Shown: positions 14,777 through 23,663 of the stretch, in pieces | Layout of the letters: the number at the start of each line of letters is the position of its first letter | Numbering within the stretch: position 1 is the stretch's first letter | NCBI GenBank assembly: GCA_023460175.1 | Contig: JAEWRC010000083.1 | Location: forward strand, 1 to 28,883 | DNA from: Actinomycetes bacterium | Lineage (GTDB): Bacteria > Actinomycetota > Actinomycetes > Mycobacteriales > Mycobacteriaceae | Reading direction: 5' to 3' | Length of the DNA: 28,883 nt | Translations under genes and position numbers: made by a program | Notes under the pieces: generated by a model | Told to the model about the DNA's origin: nothing | Seen by the model: the letters and a program-made list of their open reading frames with translations, nothing else | Databases searched by the model: none

Positions 14777-14899
14777 ACACTTGGACGACTGAACGCCGCT
14801 CCGAGCACCATGGCCGCGCACGCGGCTGCTCGTTACTGCGCATTCACGTTGACAGAGAAAACAGTTGGCACTCGCAGATCCGCTGCCGATGCTGTTGCT

Positions 14900-14917
14900 A
14901 CTCTATGAACGTAGTTC
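14900..14917. promoter_or_regulatory. Degenerate ACTCTA-N6-TAG site upstream of the LLM gene
   Basis: ACTCTATGAACGTAGTTC keeps the left half and TAG of the palindrome found at 17770 and 24984, but the right half ends TTC rather than AGT. It lies 48 bp before the LLM start codon. Because only 9 of the 12 arm bases fit, it may be chance. Confidence 0.25.
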
Positions 14918-14965
14918 GGAATACGCTGCTTCAGCCAGATTGCTTAACACTAAGGGGTGTCATCT

Positions 14966-15885
14966 GTGAAACTTCTCTTCAACCTACCCCACATGTTGCG
15001 CCTGAAGGCCACGATGCAGCCGTGGGAAGCGGAGGTGACCGGTGCCGATCAGACGCGCATGGTCAAGCACGCCGATGCCGTCGGTTACGACATGGTCGCG
15101 GTGCCGGAACATTTCATCAGCCCGCCGAACATGTCGAGTTGTCAGGCCCGCACTACTTCCACTCCACCGTCGCGCAGGCTTACCTCGCCGGCGCCACCGA
15201 ACGGATTCTGCTCAATTCGTGTGTTACGGTGCTGCCGTTGCAGAATCCAATCGTTCTGGCCAAGGCACTGGCGACGGCGGACTGGCTCAGCGGCGGTCGA
15301 ATGATGGTGACCTTCGGGGTCGGTTGGCTGGAACGTGAATTCGAGCTACTCGGCGTCCCGTTCAAAGAACGCGGGCGCATCGCTGACGAATACCTGGCCG
15401 CTATCATCGAATTGTGGACCGCAGAGTCTCCGCGCTTCCAAGGCAAGTACGTCGCATTCGACAATGTGGCATTTGAACCCAAACCCGTTCAGAAGCCACA
15501 TCTTCCGATCTGGATCGGCGGCGATGCCGATGCGGTTCTACGCCGAGCGGCAAAGTATGCGACGGGTTGGTGGTCGTTTCTCACGCCGCCAGAAAAGATC
15601 GCCGACCGCATCGACTTCATCAAGTCGCAACCGGCCTACGATGGCCGGCCCTTTGATGTGGTCCATGGGTTGGGCACCAACCGAGTCGGCGAAGGCCATG
15701 CGGTGCAGAATGATCCGCACGCCCGTCCTGGTATGAGCGCTGCGGAGATCGTGGACAAGCTCGGCTGGCTAGGCGAGCAAGGCGTCACCGTCAGCGCCGT
15801 CCCACTCCCGCCGCTGGGCAGCGTCGACGCTTATCTCGACTACAGCCAGTGGCTGATCGAAGAAGTGAAGTCACAGCTACCGTAA
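14966..15885 (+). pseudogene. F420-type LLM-class oxidoreductase with a one-base frameshift
   Basis: The reading frame starts at GTG 14966 (VKLLFNLPHMLRL), with AAGGGG eight bases upstream, and runs through YDMVAVPEHFISP. Near 15121-15124 one base is missing: the expected continuation (AEHVELSGPHYFHSTVAQAY) is in the next frame and runs to the stop at 15885. Restored, the protein is about 306 residues with the luciferase-like TIM barrel: ATADWLSGGR, FGVGWLEREFELLGVPF, RIADEYL and PIWIGG, as in actinobacterial F420-dependent oxidoreductases. The frames on both sides are otherwise open and well conserved, so this is either a recent inactivation or a sequencing error. It follows the unknown 152-residue gene by 189 bp. 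Confidence 0.8.
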
Positions 15886-15961
15886 TCGTGCGGCGCAGCC
15901 TACCCGCTGACTCGTCTCGATGTTTCAACGGTCACCACCCGATCGTGGACGCCTGCACTTC

Positions 15962-15991
15962 GAGTGCCCGCGCCTCATGCCCCGGGCACTC
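15962..15991. terminator. Inverted repeat between converging genes
   Basis: GAGTGCCCG (15962-15970) and CGGGCACTC (15983-15991) are perfect 9-bp arms around 12 nt, placed between the converging LLM gene and P450 gene. A bidirectional terminator is the simplest reading; there is no U-run. Confidence 0.4.
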
Positions 15992-16017
15992 CTGCAGGTC
16001 AGCATCAATGGGATCGA

Positions 16018-16033
16018 GCGGTGTCGACACCGC
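16018..16033. terminator. Perfect 16-bp palindrome between converging genes
   Basis: GCGGTGTCGACACCGC is a perfect palindrome, 75 bp past the end of the P450 gene and close to the inverted repeat at 15962. It may help end transcription or be a protein-binding site; the sequence does not decide. Confidence 0.35.
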
Positions 16034-16107
16034 AACGATCGTCATCGCGGTACCCGGCCCGGAGCCGTCGGACCGTTGACCGTCTGATCCTTCAGCACCG
16101 TTATTGG

Positions 16108-17478
16108 CTAACCCTCGATGATCACAGTATCTTTGCGCTCAGTGATCGGCCGCGCCAGCCCCTGCTCGTCGCAGAGACGCTGCAATCGTTCCAGCGTTTC
16201 GTCCAGCCCGGACCCCAGTCGCCGGCCCGGCGTGAAGGTCGCGGGCAGGTGCCGCATCCCCTGGATCACGCCGATGGTGTCGTAATGCACGGTCGCGTCA
16301 GGGTCGCAGCAGTAGTCAGGCATCCTGTCGAGCACCGCCGTCAACATGGACTTGAACAGCGTGCGTGCGACGTTGGAACCGACACAGCGGTGAACACCGA
16401 TGCCGAAGCTGAAGTGCCGGTTACCTTTTCGATCGAGGATCACCTCATTGGGTTGTTCGAACACGGCCGGATCACGATTGGCCATCGCCCAAGAGATCCA
16501 CAGCCGCTCGCCCTCCCGACAGATCGTTCCACCAACCTCGACGTCCTCAGCGAATGTCCGCCCGTTGCCGGGTGCGGGCGTGAAATAGCGGAGGAACTCC
16601 TCGGTGGCCGCGTTGAGAAGTTCGACGCGCTGGGCCGACAGAGTCGCACGTTCGGTCGGATGCTCGGAAAGCCATTCCAACGCATGGGCAGTCAGTGCCG
16701 TCGTGGTGTCGAAGCCCCCACCGATGATCAGGCCGAGATTGCCGAGGATCTCTACATCCGGTGCCGGGTCACCGTCGATGCGCATCTGCACCAAGGCATT
16801 CACCAGGCCCGGCCGCGGGTTTTCCCGGATCGCGACCATGTTCGTCCAGAGGTCCTCACCCATCTGCCGGTGCATCTCGGCGACCCTGGCGGCGTTTGGT
16901 GAATTCTCCGGGGTGTACACGGCCGCATGGGTCGGCTCGCTATACACCGCCCAGTTCTTCAGCGGAATCCCCATCATTGCCAATGTGAAGACCGCGGGCA
17001 CGACGTTGGCCAGGTCGTCGACAAAGTCGATGCGTCCCGATTCGATTTTCTCATCCAGCGCGGCACGGACGATTTCGTCGATGAACGGCTCCCAACGTTT
17101 GACTGCCGCCGGGGACAGGTACGGGTTCAGGACGTTGCGGTACAGACGATGCTCCGGGTCGTCCATCTCCAGGATTCCACCGCGCGTGGTGTTCACCCGT
17201 TGTGGCGAGGGAATAGATATGCCCTGGTAGCCCTTGCGCTCATTGCGGATGTCATGGTCATTGGAGATGGCGGGGCAACGAGCGAGTTCGAAGACCTGCT
17301 TGCTGCCTGCCGCGACCCAATGCCCGCCGTAGGTCTCCGACCATGCCATCGGGCACTCGCTCTGCATCTCGGCCGTAATCGCCTCGAAGTGCTCCCTATA
17401 CTCGGGAACGTGCCTGTCGAAATCGTACCGGGCGCGGTTGTCATGCGTATCGTTGCCGGCAAAGGCTTCTGTTGTCAT
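16108..17478 (-). CDS. Cytochrome P450 coupled to a ferredoxin gene
   Basis: A 456-residue P450 with I-helix GGGFDTTTA (acid-Thr pair intact), K-helix ExxR in EEFLR, and haem loop FSFGIGVHRCVGSNVAR with the Cys ligand. The C-terminal tail after RHLPATFTPGRR is about 40 residues longer than in compact bacterial P450s and reads DETLERLQRLCDEQG. Its ATG overlaps the ferredoxin stop by 4 bp, so the two are translated together. It differs clearly from the P450 at 11551 in sequence and should have a different substrate or position of attack. Its promoter region carries the palindrome at 17770. Confidence 0.93.
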   Translation of the reverse strand: MTTEAFAGNDTHDNRARYDFDRHVPEYREHFEAITAEMQSECPMAWSETYGGHWVAAGSKQVFELARCPAISNDHDIRNERKGYQGISIPSPQRVNTTRGGILEMDDPEHRLYRNVLNPYLSPAAVKRWEPFIDEIVRAALDEKIESGRIDFVDDLANVVPAVFTLAMMGIPLKNWAVYSEPTHAAVYTPENSPNAARVAEMHRQMGEDLWTNMVAIRENPRPGLVNALVQMRIDGDPAPDVEILGNLGLIIGGGFDTTTALTAHALEWLSEHPTERATLSAQRVELLNAATEEFLRYFTPAPGNGRTFAEDVEVGGTICREGERLWISWAMANRDPAVFEQPNEVILDRKGNRHFSFGIGVHRCVGSNVARTLFKSMLTAVLDRMPDYCCDPDATVHYDTIGVIQGMRHLPATFTPGRRLGSGLDETLERLQRLCDEQGLARPITERKDTVIIEG

Positions 17479-17696
17479 AGCCGATTCTCCATTCCCTCGT
17501 AATCGAGCGAGATCGCCTGTTCCGGACAGGACCGGGCGGCCTCCAATACCGCTGGCTGGTGTTCGTCGGCGACATCTCGGCGGACGGGTGAAGCCGTGCC
17601 GTCGATGTCGTTGAGTTCAAAAGACTCGGGCGCGATCATGGCGCACAGCGTGTGTCCCTGGCATCGCTGGCCGTCCACCCAAGCTTTCACCCGCAC
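17475..17696 (-). CDS. 3Fe-4S-type ferredoxin, coupled to the downstream P450
   Basis: About 73 residues from the GTG at 17696, or 71 from a GTG at 17690. It has C12-x2-H15-x2-C18 and C57-P, again three Cys and a His, as in the other P450 ferredoxin of this window. It donates electrons to the P450 that follows with an ATGA overlap. The start is uncertain: a strong GGAGGGG lies at about 17733 but is followed by a GTG in another frame, so either the true start is weakly marked or a small indel has occurred upstream. Confidence 0.88.
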   Translation of the reverse strand: MRVKAWVDGQRCQGHTLCAMIAPESFELNDIDGTASPVRRDVADEHQPAVLEAARSCPEQAISLDYEGMENRL

Positions 17697-17769
17697 GCCA
17701 ACTTCTTGACCGTCTCGTGTGCCACGTCTCGCCCCTCCGAGGATATGAACGTACTCACATAGTATTACT

Positions 17770-17787
17770 ACTCTACTATCGTAGAGA
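17770..17787. promoter_or_regulatory. ACTCTA-N6-TAGAGA palindrome upstream of the ferredoxin/P450 pair
   Basis: ACTCTACTATCGTAGAGA, with perfect inner arms CTCTAC/GTAGAG, lies 74-91 bp before the ferredoxin start in an unusually AT-rich stretch that also has ATAGTA/TACTAT. A nearly identical site stands before the amidohydrolase gene at 24984. This looks like an operator shared by the two units. The rest of the 547-bp gap 17697-18243 holds no gene that I recognise. Confidence 0.55.
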
Positions 17788-18243
17788 CAATTTGAAGAGT
17801 TCTGCATGCGTGCTTCGTACCCCACCTGCTGGTGCCAACGGCCCACCCCCGCGCATGTGCGGCTGACAGAAACCGACCAATGTCTCCAATCCGATCTGAC
17901 TACAAGGGACCGCCGGTGAATGTGCAGCGATCATATGGAGACGACCTGATCGCGTTCCGGTTTGCGCAACAACCGCCCCGTCAGCGTGATCGACGAGACC
18001 GTTCCATTTGGCTGGCTAGCGTTCCCCCGCTTGCATGGTCATGCTCGTCGAGCCGCCGCACCCCCTAAGATCGCGATCTACCAAAGTTCGGCGGCGATCG
18101 GCATCAAACCCGATTCCGTTGACTTCGCCGCCGGCGAAGCGGAGTCGACGCGCGTCTGGTCTGTGACAGTAGGAGCTACGACTACATTCACGGAGCGATG
18201 CAGAACGCGGCAAACATCAGCGCATGAATCCGTCGCACGGCCG

Positions 18244-19023
18244 CTATAGGGCCAACGAATAGCCGCCGTTGACGCAGATGGTCTGCCCGGTGATCCAGGA
18301 ACCATGCTCACTTGCCAATGTCAGCGCAAGCTGCGTGACGTCGTCGGGTGATCCCGGCCGGCGGATGGCGTAGTTCTGCAGAATCACTTTTGCCTGTGCG
18401 GAATTCCCGTGTTCGGCCCACAGCGCTTCTGTCAGGGGAGTCCTCATCGTGCCCAGAGAGATGTTGTTCGCAGTGATGTTGAATCGCCCGTTTTCGAGTG
18501 CGACCGACCGGGTCAAACCCGCCGCGCCCGCCTTCGCCGCGCCGTACACTGCCCCACCGGGATCGCCGGCACGACCGGCATCGGACACTACCGTCAAGAT
18601 GCGACCCCATTCTTTCAACACCATGTCGGGTAACACTGCACGGGTGCAATGCAATACGCCGTACAGGTTCACACGGATAAACGCCTCCCAGTCCGCGGGT
18701 TCAGTGTCGGAAAACTTGGCCCGGCCGGCGAATCCCTCCGCACCGGCGTTTCCGGCGTTGTTGACCAGGATATCGACCGAACCGGCAGCGGCCAGCGCGG
18801 TGCCGACTGCGTCGTAATCGGTGACATCGAAAGCGACCGAGATTGCTGCCCCGCCCGCGGCGTGGATTTCGCCAACGACTTCCTGCGCGCGTTCGGCCCG
18901 GAGGTCGTTGACCAGGATCTCGGCTCCGGCCTCGGCGAATGCGAGGGCCAAGCCTCGGCCCACTCCCTGACCAGCGCCGGTGATGAGCGCCCGTCGTCCC
19001 TCAAGGTCGATCACTGGCTTCAT
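18244..19023 (-). CDS. Classical SDR-family oxidoreductase
   Basis: A 259-residue SDR with TGAGQGVG (15-22), NNAG (88-91), S147, Y160-x3-K164. It lacks the mycofactocin-coupled insertion, and has the classical VNDLRAERAQEVV segment, so it most likely uses free NAD(P). The C-terminal GQTICVNGGYSL is as in FabG-like enzymes. It may act on a hydroxyacyl-CoA or a simple alcohol; FabG-like annotation would be only a guess. GGAAGG precedes the ATG. It stands alone, with 389 bp before it and 547 bp after it. Confidence 0.9.
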   Translation of the reverse strand: MKPVIDLEGRRALITGAGQGVGRGLALAFAEAGAEILVNDLRAERAQEVVGEIHAAGGAAISVAFDVTDYDAVGTALAAAGSVDILVNNAGNAGAEGFAGRAKFSDTEPADWEAFIRVNLYGVLHCTRAVLPDMVLKEWGRILTVVSDAGRAGDPGGAVYGAAKAGAAGLTRSVALENGRFNITANNISLGTMRTPLTEALWAEHGNSAQAKVILQNYAIRRPGSPDDVTQLALTLASEHGSWITGQTICVNGGYSLAL

Positions 19024-19412
19024 GGTGCCTTCCGTTGTCGATTATCAGATGGTGTGGGCAATGTGGGTCGATGGACGCGGCGTTCTCCTCACGCGGCACC
19101 GCATTAGCTGAGGTCGCATATCCTGGGTGCAGCACGTGGTTGTAGCGAATCCGGCACGTGCGTTGATTCGGCCTGGTCGCCTTCGATATTGGTGGTGCAT
19201 CGCCGTCGGGATGGTTGCTTGGCCGACGCCAGGCTGCGCGGCCACATCTTCAGGGAAGCCCGCCATAGCTTCGGCCGCGGCGTATTCGATGTACGTGTTC
19301 CATGGTCAACATCGATCGATGCATATCCAGTCGCGGCCGTCGACGACTCGGACTCGACTGGGCAGCAGATAGACAAATGCCGACAGTTCACAAGGCCGTT
19401 GAAGGTCGATGC
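19024..19412. other. Stretch without a recognised gene
   Basis: The 389 bp between the SDR and aldehyde dehydrogenase genes have short open frames on both strands, but none has a recognisable motif, a good ribosome site or neighbour-like codon use. It may be decayed coding sequence. Confidence 0.4.
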
Positions 19413-20897
19413 TTATTCCGGCAGCCCGATCGTCTTGATGTGTAGGTATTCCTGATAGCCGAGATCCCCGTTGCGGTAGCCCAAGCCGGACTGTCCGGTG
19501 CCACCGAACGGGCTGTCGATACCGAAGTGGCTTTTGGCATTAATGCTCACGTTCCCAGTTCGCATCCGCTGCGCCACCGCGAACGCGCGATCGACATCCG
19601 CACCGGACACCTCACCGGATAGACCGTAGATGGTGTTGTTCGCGATAGCGATAGCCTCGTCATCGGTGTCGTACGGGGTGACGGTCAGGACTGGGCCGAA
19701 TATCTCCTCCTGCGCGACAACAGAATCTGGGTCAACATCGGCCAGCAACGTGGGCTGTGTGTAATAGCCGGCCGGCAGGTTTTCCGGGATACCTCCGCCG
19801 GTGACCAACCGCGCACCGGAGTCGATGCCGGCCTTGATCAACCCAAGCACCTTCTGTCGCTGGGTTTCACTGATCTGCGGACCCTGCATCACGCCCGGTG
19901 TCCATGGATCCCCCACCGGGAACGCCTCCATACTGGCCTTCAGAACGGCCAAGCCCTCGTCATAGCGACTACGCGGCAACAGAATCCGTGACGGCAGAAT
20001 GCACGACTGCCCCGACATCACGCACGCCATCATCGCCGCCAGCGGCAGCGCCGAACTGAGGTCGGCATCATCGAGCACGATGTGCGCCGACTTGCCGCCC
20101 AACTCGAGCAGCGTCTTCTTCACCGTCGACGCACCGGCGGCCAGGATCGCCCGCCCCGTGGCCGTCGACCCGGTGAAGGTGATCATGTCAACCCGCGGGT
20201 CAGCCGTCAGCGCCGCGCCCACCTTGGTGGCGTTGGACGTCACGACGTTGAACACCCCGGCCGGAATGTCGGTCTCCTCAGCCACAATCCGACCGTACTC
20301 ACTACCCGACCACGGTGTCAGCTGCGCTGGCTTGAGCACCACCGTGTTGCCGGCCATCAACGCCGGCACCGTCTCGGCGATGTTCAGATAGAACGGCACA
20401 TTCCACGGTGTAATCGCACCCACCACACCGACGGGCTCGAACGACAGCTTGCGCCGCGCCGGCCCCAGCTGTGTCTCATGCAAACCGGTGTCCACCACAT
20501 ATTCGAAGTTCCGACCGTGCTCGACCCAATGCGTCACCTCGGCGATGGGGCTCTCGATCTGACTGGCCGTCACCGTGACCGGGCAGCCCACCTCGGTGAT
20601 CAGGATGCGGCGCAACCGCTCCTTGTTGCGATCCAGTGCCTGGGCCAACTGCGTCAGGCAATGCACTCGGAAGTCAAGATCACGCGACCAGTCCGTCTCG
20701 TCGAAAGTGCGCCGGGCCGCACTCACCGCACGCGCCATGTCGTCGACGGTGCCATCGGCGGCCTTCCCCGCAACCTCCTCGCTGGCGGGATGAACCACGT
20801 CGAACGTAGCGCCATTGTCGGCACCTTGCAGCTCGCCGTCGATGAGCATCCGCTCCTCGCCGGCCAGCACTCCGCTATCGGCCTGAACCTCGGTCAC
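19413..20897 (-). CDS. Aldehyde dehydrogenase (third intact copy)
   Basis: A 494-residue aldehyde dehydrogenase with N166 (PWNV), K189 (LKPAQ), E265 (ELGGKS) and nucleophile C299 (GQSCILPS). GTG start at 20897 with AAGGGA seven bases upstream. The sequence is clearly distinct from the other two aldehyde dehydrogenases of the window, so the three are not a recent tandem duplication. It is divergent from a TetR gene with palindromes in between, so it is probably under control of that regulator. Confidence 0.93.
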   Translation of the reverse strand: MTEVQADSGVLAGEERMLIDGELQGADNGATFDVVHPASEEVAGKAADGTVDDMARAVSAARRTFDETDWSRDLDFRVHCLTQLAQALDRNKERLRRILITEVGCPVTVTASQIESPIAEVTHWVEHGRNFEYVVDTGLHETQLGPARRKLSFEPVGVVGAITPWNVPFYLNIAETVPALMAGNTVVLKPAQLTPWSGSEYGRIVAEETDIPAGVFNVVTSNATKVGAALTADPRVDMITFTGSTATGRAILAAGASTVKKTLLELGGKSAHIVLDDADLSSALPLAAMMACVMSGQSCILPSRILLPRSRYDEGLAVLKASMEAFPVGDPWTPGVMQGPQISETQRQKVLGLIKAGIDSGARLVTGGGIPENLPAGYYTQPTLLADVDPDSVVAQEEIFGPVLTVTPYDTDDEAIAIANNTIYGLSGEVSGADVDRAFAVAQRMRTGNVSINAKSHFGIDSPFGGTGQSGLGYRNGDLGYQEYLHIKTIGLPE

Positions 20898-20952
20898 GTT
20901 GATTTCCCTTCTCGTCGCGTCCCGGCAAGCCTAGAACATGACTTTAGAAAAA

Positions 20953-20966
20953 TGAACCTCTGTTCA
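20953..20966. promoter_or_regulatory. TGAAC-N4-GTTCA palindrome, candidate TetR operator
   Basis: TGAACCTCTGTTCA is a perfect inverted repeat in the 135-bp gap between the aldehyde dehydrogenase and the divergent TetR gene, within an AT-rich promoter-like stretch. Binding by the adjacent TetR protein is inference. Confidence 0.55.
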
Positions 20967-20973
20967 CAAAATA

Positions 20974-20984
20974 AACGTGACGTT
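20974..20984. promoter_or_regulatory. AACGT-G-ACGTT palindrome in the same divergent promoter
   Basis: AACGTGACGTT is a perfect 11-bp palindrome with its centre 19-20 bp from that of the TGAAC site, on roughly the same helical face. It may be a second operator half or chance. Confidence 0.3.
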
Positions 20985-21032
20985 CGTGTAGGATGCCATC
21001 TTTACGACTTTCAGGAAGGAGTGTGTGCCGCT

Positions 21033-21698
21033 ATGGGGGACCATCCGACGTCGGCGACCACCTCTCCGCGCGAGGAACGGCGCCGTATCCGGGTAGAAAC
21101 GACCCGCTCGCAGATTCTGGATGCAGCCGAACATGCCTTCGCCACAGCGGGATTCCACAACACAACCATCAAGTCGATCGCAGAACAGTGCGAGATCGCG
21201 GTCGGTACCTTCTACGTGCTCTTCGAGGACAAGAAAAGCCTCTACGAGGCCGTCCTGCGCCGCCGGGGCGACGAGCTGAAAGCACTCATGGACGCCAAGG
21301 TGAGCGCCCCGCAATCCGAGGCGACCACCCTGGTGGAGCTCGCCGAGTTGCAGATCGGCTACTTCCGCCAGCACCCCGACTGGACCACGGTCGCCTCCGC
21401 GCTAGTCTCCGGGTCACGGGCAGCGGCCACGGGCGAGCCGGTCCGCCTCTACGAACCCGGTCACCGAATCGTCGCCAGCGCGATCGCAGCGGTAATCGCG
21501 CAAGGCCAGCGAAATGGCCATATCCGCAGCGGGAACCCGGCCGCCCTGGCCCTGATCTACCTCGGCATGCTCGAGACGTTCCACCGAATCGACGCTGCCG
21601 ACACCATGGCCGAGTCCAACTACAGCCTGGACGAATTCCTGGAACTCATCGGCGCCACCTTCAATCCCACCTCGCCCGGCCAGAAGCGTCGAAATTAA
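21033..21698 (+). CDS. TetR-family transcriptional regulator
   Basis: A 221-residue TetR protein. After a basic lead (REERRRIRVETTR) comes ILDAAEHAFATAGFHNTTIKSIAEQ and the helix-turn-helix ending in VGTFYVLFEDKKSLYEAV (about 44-72). The C-terminal domain is helical with a LIYLGMLETFHRI helix, ligand unknown. The ATG at 21033 is preceded by AGGAAGGAG, somewhat far; the GTG at 21021 is too close to it. It is divergent from the aldehyde dehydrogenase gene and is followed, 73 bp later, by the enoyl-CoA hydratase gene in the same direction, so it may control both sides. Confidence 0.9.
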   Translation: MGDHPTSATTSPREERRRIRVETTRSQILDAAEHAFATAGFHNTTIKSIAEQCEIAVGTFYVLFEDKKSLYEAVLRRRGDELKALMDAKVSAPQSEATTLVELAELQIGYFRQHPDWTTVASALVSGSRAAATGEPVRLYEPGHRIVASAIAAVIAQGQRNGHIRSGNPAALALIYLGMLETFHRIDAADTMAESNYSLDEFLELIGATFNPTSPGQKRRN

Positions 21699-21771
21699 GC
21701 ACGTGGATATTCCCCTGCAGGGCAGAGGATCTCGATACCGCAGCAAAATCCGAACATTCAACGGAGGATCG

Positions 21772-22611
21772 ATGACACAAACCAAGGCGACCGAGACGCA
21801 GAGCCCGCGGCCGCCCGACGGCGATTGGCTGGGTACACCATATTTGAAGTTCACCCGTCAACAACCCTTCGGCGTGTGCACCCTGGACCGCCCACAGGCT
21901 CGCAACGCCATGACACCGGCCATGTACTTCGGCATCGGATACGCTGTCAATCACGTCAGCGCCGACGACGATCTGGCCGGACTGATCATCACCGGAACCG
22001 GCGACGTCTTCGCCCCCGGCGGTGACTTTGGCGGCGGCGGCGTCGACCACTGGATGGACTTCGGCTCAACACTGTCCATGGAAGCCGTGCTGCCCTATGA
22101 CAATCTGCGCACCTCCGCCAAACCCGTCGTCAGCGCCGTCAACGGACTGTGCCAAGCGGGCGGCCTGATGATCGCCATCTGCAGCGACATGGCCGTGGCT
22201 AGCGACCGTGCGACCTTCCGTGTGCCCGAACTGTTTCGGGGAATCGCCGACACCGCATTCAGCCACATCCTGGCACGCATGATCGGACCGGTCCGCGCTC
22301 GCGATCTGATGATGACCGGGCGCGTACTAACCGCCCAGGAGGCCGTTGAGTGGGGGCTGGTCGCCCGAGTCGTCCCCCACGACGGCCTGATGGATAGCGC
22401 CCGCGAGGTGCTTGCTCAATGCTGCCGAACCGCACCGACTGCCCGCGGCGTGATCAAGGCCAGCCTGGACAGCTACCTAGGCCTCAACGACCGCATGAGC
22501 ATGCGCGCAAGCCTGCGCGCACCCGAGGCCATCGAAGGCTTCGTGGCATTCAAAGAACGCCGCTCGCCCGACTGGGTCCACCCCGAGCTCCAGCAGCCCG
22601 GCCGCCTCTGA
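21772..22611 (+). CDS. Enoyl-CoA hydratase/isomerase family protein
   Basis: A 279-residue crotonase-fold protein. It shows the LDRPQARNAM start of the CoA-binding region, the two oxyanion-hole segments APGGDFGGG (81-89) and NGLCQAGG (124-131), and the acid E153 in VPELFRG. The second catalytic Glu of typical hydratases (about 20 residues earlier) is not obvious, so isomerase or other crotonase chemistry is as likely as hydration. The ATG at 21772 has GGAGG five bases upstream. It is the only CoA-thioester enzyme in the window, suggesting that acids made by the aldehyde dehydrogenases become CoA esters. Confidence 0.88.
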   Translation: MTQTKATETQSPRPPDGDWLGTPYLKFTRQQPFGVCTLDRPQARNAMTPAMYFGIGYAVNHVSADDDLAGLIITGTGDVFAPGGDFGGGGVDHWMDFGSTLSMEAVLPYDNLRTSAKPVVSAVNGLCQAGGLMIAICSDMAVASDRATFRVPELFRGIADTAFSHILARMIGPVRARDLMMTGRVLTAQEAVEWGLVARVVPHDGLMDSAREVLAQCCRTAPTARGVIKASLDSYLGLNDRMSMRASLRAPEAIEGFVAFKERRSPDWVHPELQQPGRL

Positions 22612-22812
22612 CATACCGGAAATCACGCATCACCACGACCGAGACGATGCCATTCGAACCGCGCCGGCGTGAGAGCGCCACGAGTGCTCCCCGGCCCCAG
22701 CAACACCCGGCTTGCACGCCGACAATGCGGGCACCATCCTCTCGGACGTAGTTGCCGAGGTCAATCACCCCTGCACTCAGCTGATCTCAATGACCGTACT
22801 GTCAATCAGGCG

Positions 22813-22831
22813 CTTCCCAGTGCGCGGGAAG
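22813..22831. terminator. Short hairpin between converging genes
   Basis: CTTCCC (22813-22818) and GGGAAG (22826-22831) can pair around a 7-nt loop in the 288-bp gap between the converging hydratase and TetR genes. Weak evidence for a terminator; otherwise nothing is recognised in this gap. Confidence 0.25.
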
Positions 22832-22899
22832 TGGGGCTCAAGCTGACACCCTTGGCTCAAACCACGGGAATAGAGAGAACCGACGAGCAGACAGGCAGT

Positions 22900-23577
22900 T
22901 CAACGCCGCACCGAACGCGACTGCGGCTTCCGCTTCCCGTGGGGAGCCGATTGACCCAAGACGCCACCGATACCAGCGACGATGCCCAAGATGAGACTGT
23001 CGAGCTGCTGCGCAGTTCTTGCGCGCGTCTCGCCACTGGAACGGGTGAACAACACACCGCTGATGAACATCATCACGGCGTACGTCTGCTCGTCGACAAT
23101 CCGCTCCTCCGAGTCTGAACCTTCCGGCCAGAACCGCATCACAGCTTTGCGAATAAGGTCGAAGAAAACCTCATCGTAGCCCCGCAGCGCATCCGCGAGC
23201 GCCGGATCCCGGGCCGCTTCCAACGCAAGTTCGTTGCGCGCCTTGGCCCTCATGCGGCGTGTACCCGTGGCGGAACGAGCCACCAGGCGGGCCAGCCCTG
23301 ACGTCTCCGAAATACCCGAATCCCCATTGGCGGCGGGCGCGGGTACCCTCGTCGCCGCCGCCAGATCTTTGAGATCCAGTTCGGCGACGCGCTCAGCAAC
23401 CGCATGAAGCAACGCAGCACGAGTCCGGAAATAGAATGACGTGGTGCCCTCGGGCACCGACGCTTTCCGATCGACCTTGAGGTGGCTTACACCCTTGATG
23501 CCGTCGTCGGACAGCAGACGAATCGCCGCATCACACAATTCACGACGTCGTTGCAGTGGATTCGGCTTACGGCGCAT
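22900..23577 (-). CDS. TetR-family transcriptional regulator, downstream of amidohydrolase
   Basis: A 225-residue TetR-type protein: LCDAAIRLLSDDGIKGVSHLKV, then helix-turn-helix at about 34-52 (KVDRKASVPEGTTSFYFRTRAALL). The C-terminal half is helical and ends in a basic tail (GKRKPQSRSVRR). It lies 86 bp downstream of the amidohydrolase gene on the same strand and probably shares its transcript. It is therefore the best candidate for the protein that binds the ACTCTA-N6-TAGAGT palindrome upstream of that operon, and by extension the similar site upstream of the ferredoxin/P450 pair. That link is inference. The ATG has no clear ribosome site. Confidence 0.87.
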   Translation of the reverse strand: MRRKPNPLQRRRELCDAAIRLLSDDGIKGVSHLKVDRKASVPEGTTSFYFRTRAALLHAVAERVAELDLKDLAAATRVPAPAANGDSGISETSGLARLVARSATGTRRMRAKARNELALEAARDPALADALRGYDEVFFDLIRKAVMRFWPEGSDSEERIVDEQTYAVMMFISGVLFTRSSGETRARTAQQLDSLILGIVAGIGGVLGQSAPHGKRKPQSRSVRR

Positions 23578-23663
23578 AACCCGGGGAGTCTAACCGCGCC
23601 CTGCGTTCGCGGTGTCGGCGGCCGTACACGCGCTCTGCTGATGAAATGGCAGCACGGAATGGC

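Noticed and set aside
17697..17760. A second small gene starting at the GTG after GGAGGGG upstream of the ferredoxin.
   Set aside because: It would encode only about a dozen residues before a stop; it is more likely a displaced ribosome site or a leader peptide, which I cannot support.
20082..21032. Long upstream extension of the TetR frame.
   Set aside because: It is antisense to the aldehyde dehydrogenase and low in complexity; the TetR domain begins after 21033.
22690..22860. Open frame with LHADNAGTILSDVVAEVNH after the hydratase gene.
   Set aside because: No family resemblance, start codon or ribosome site could be supported.
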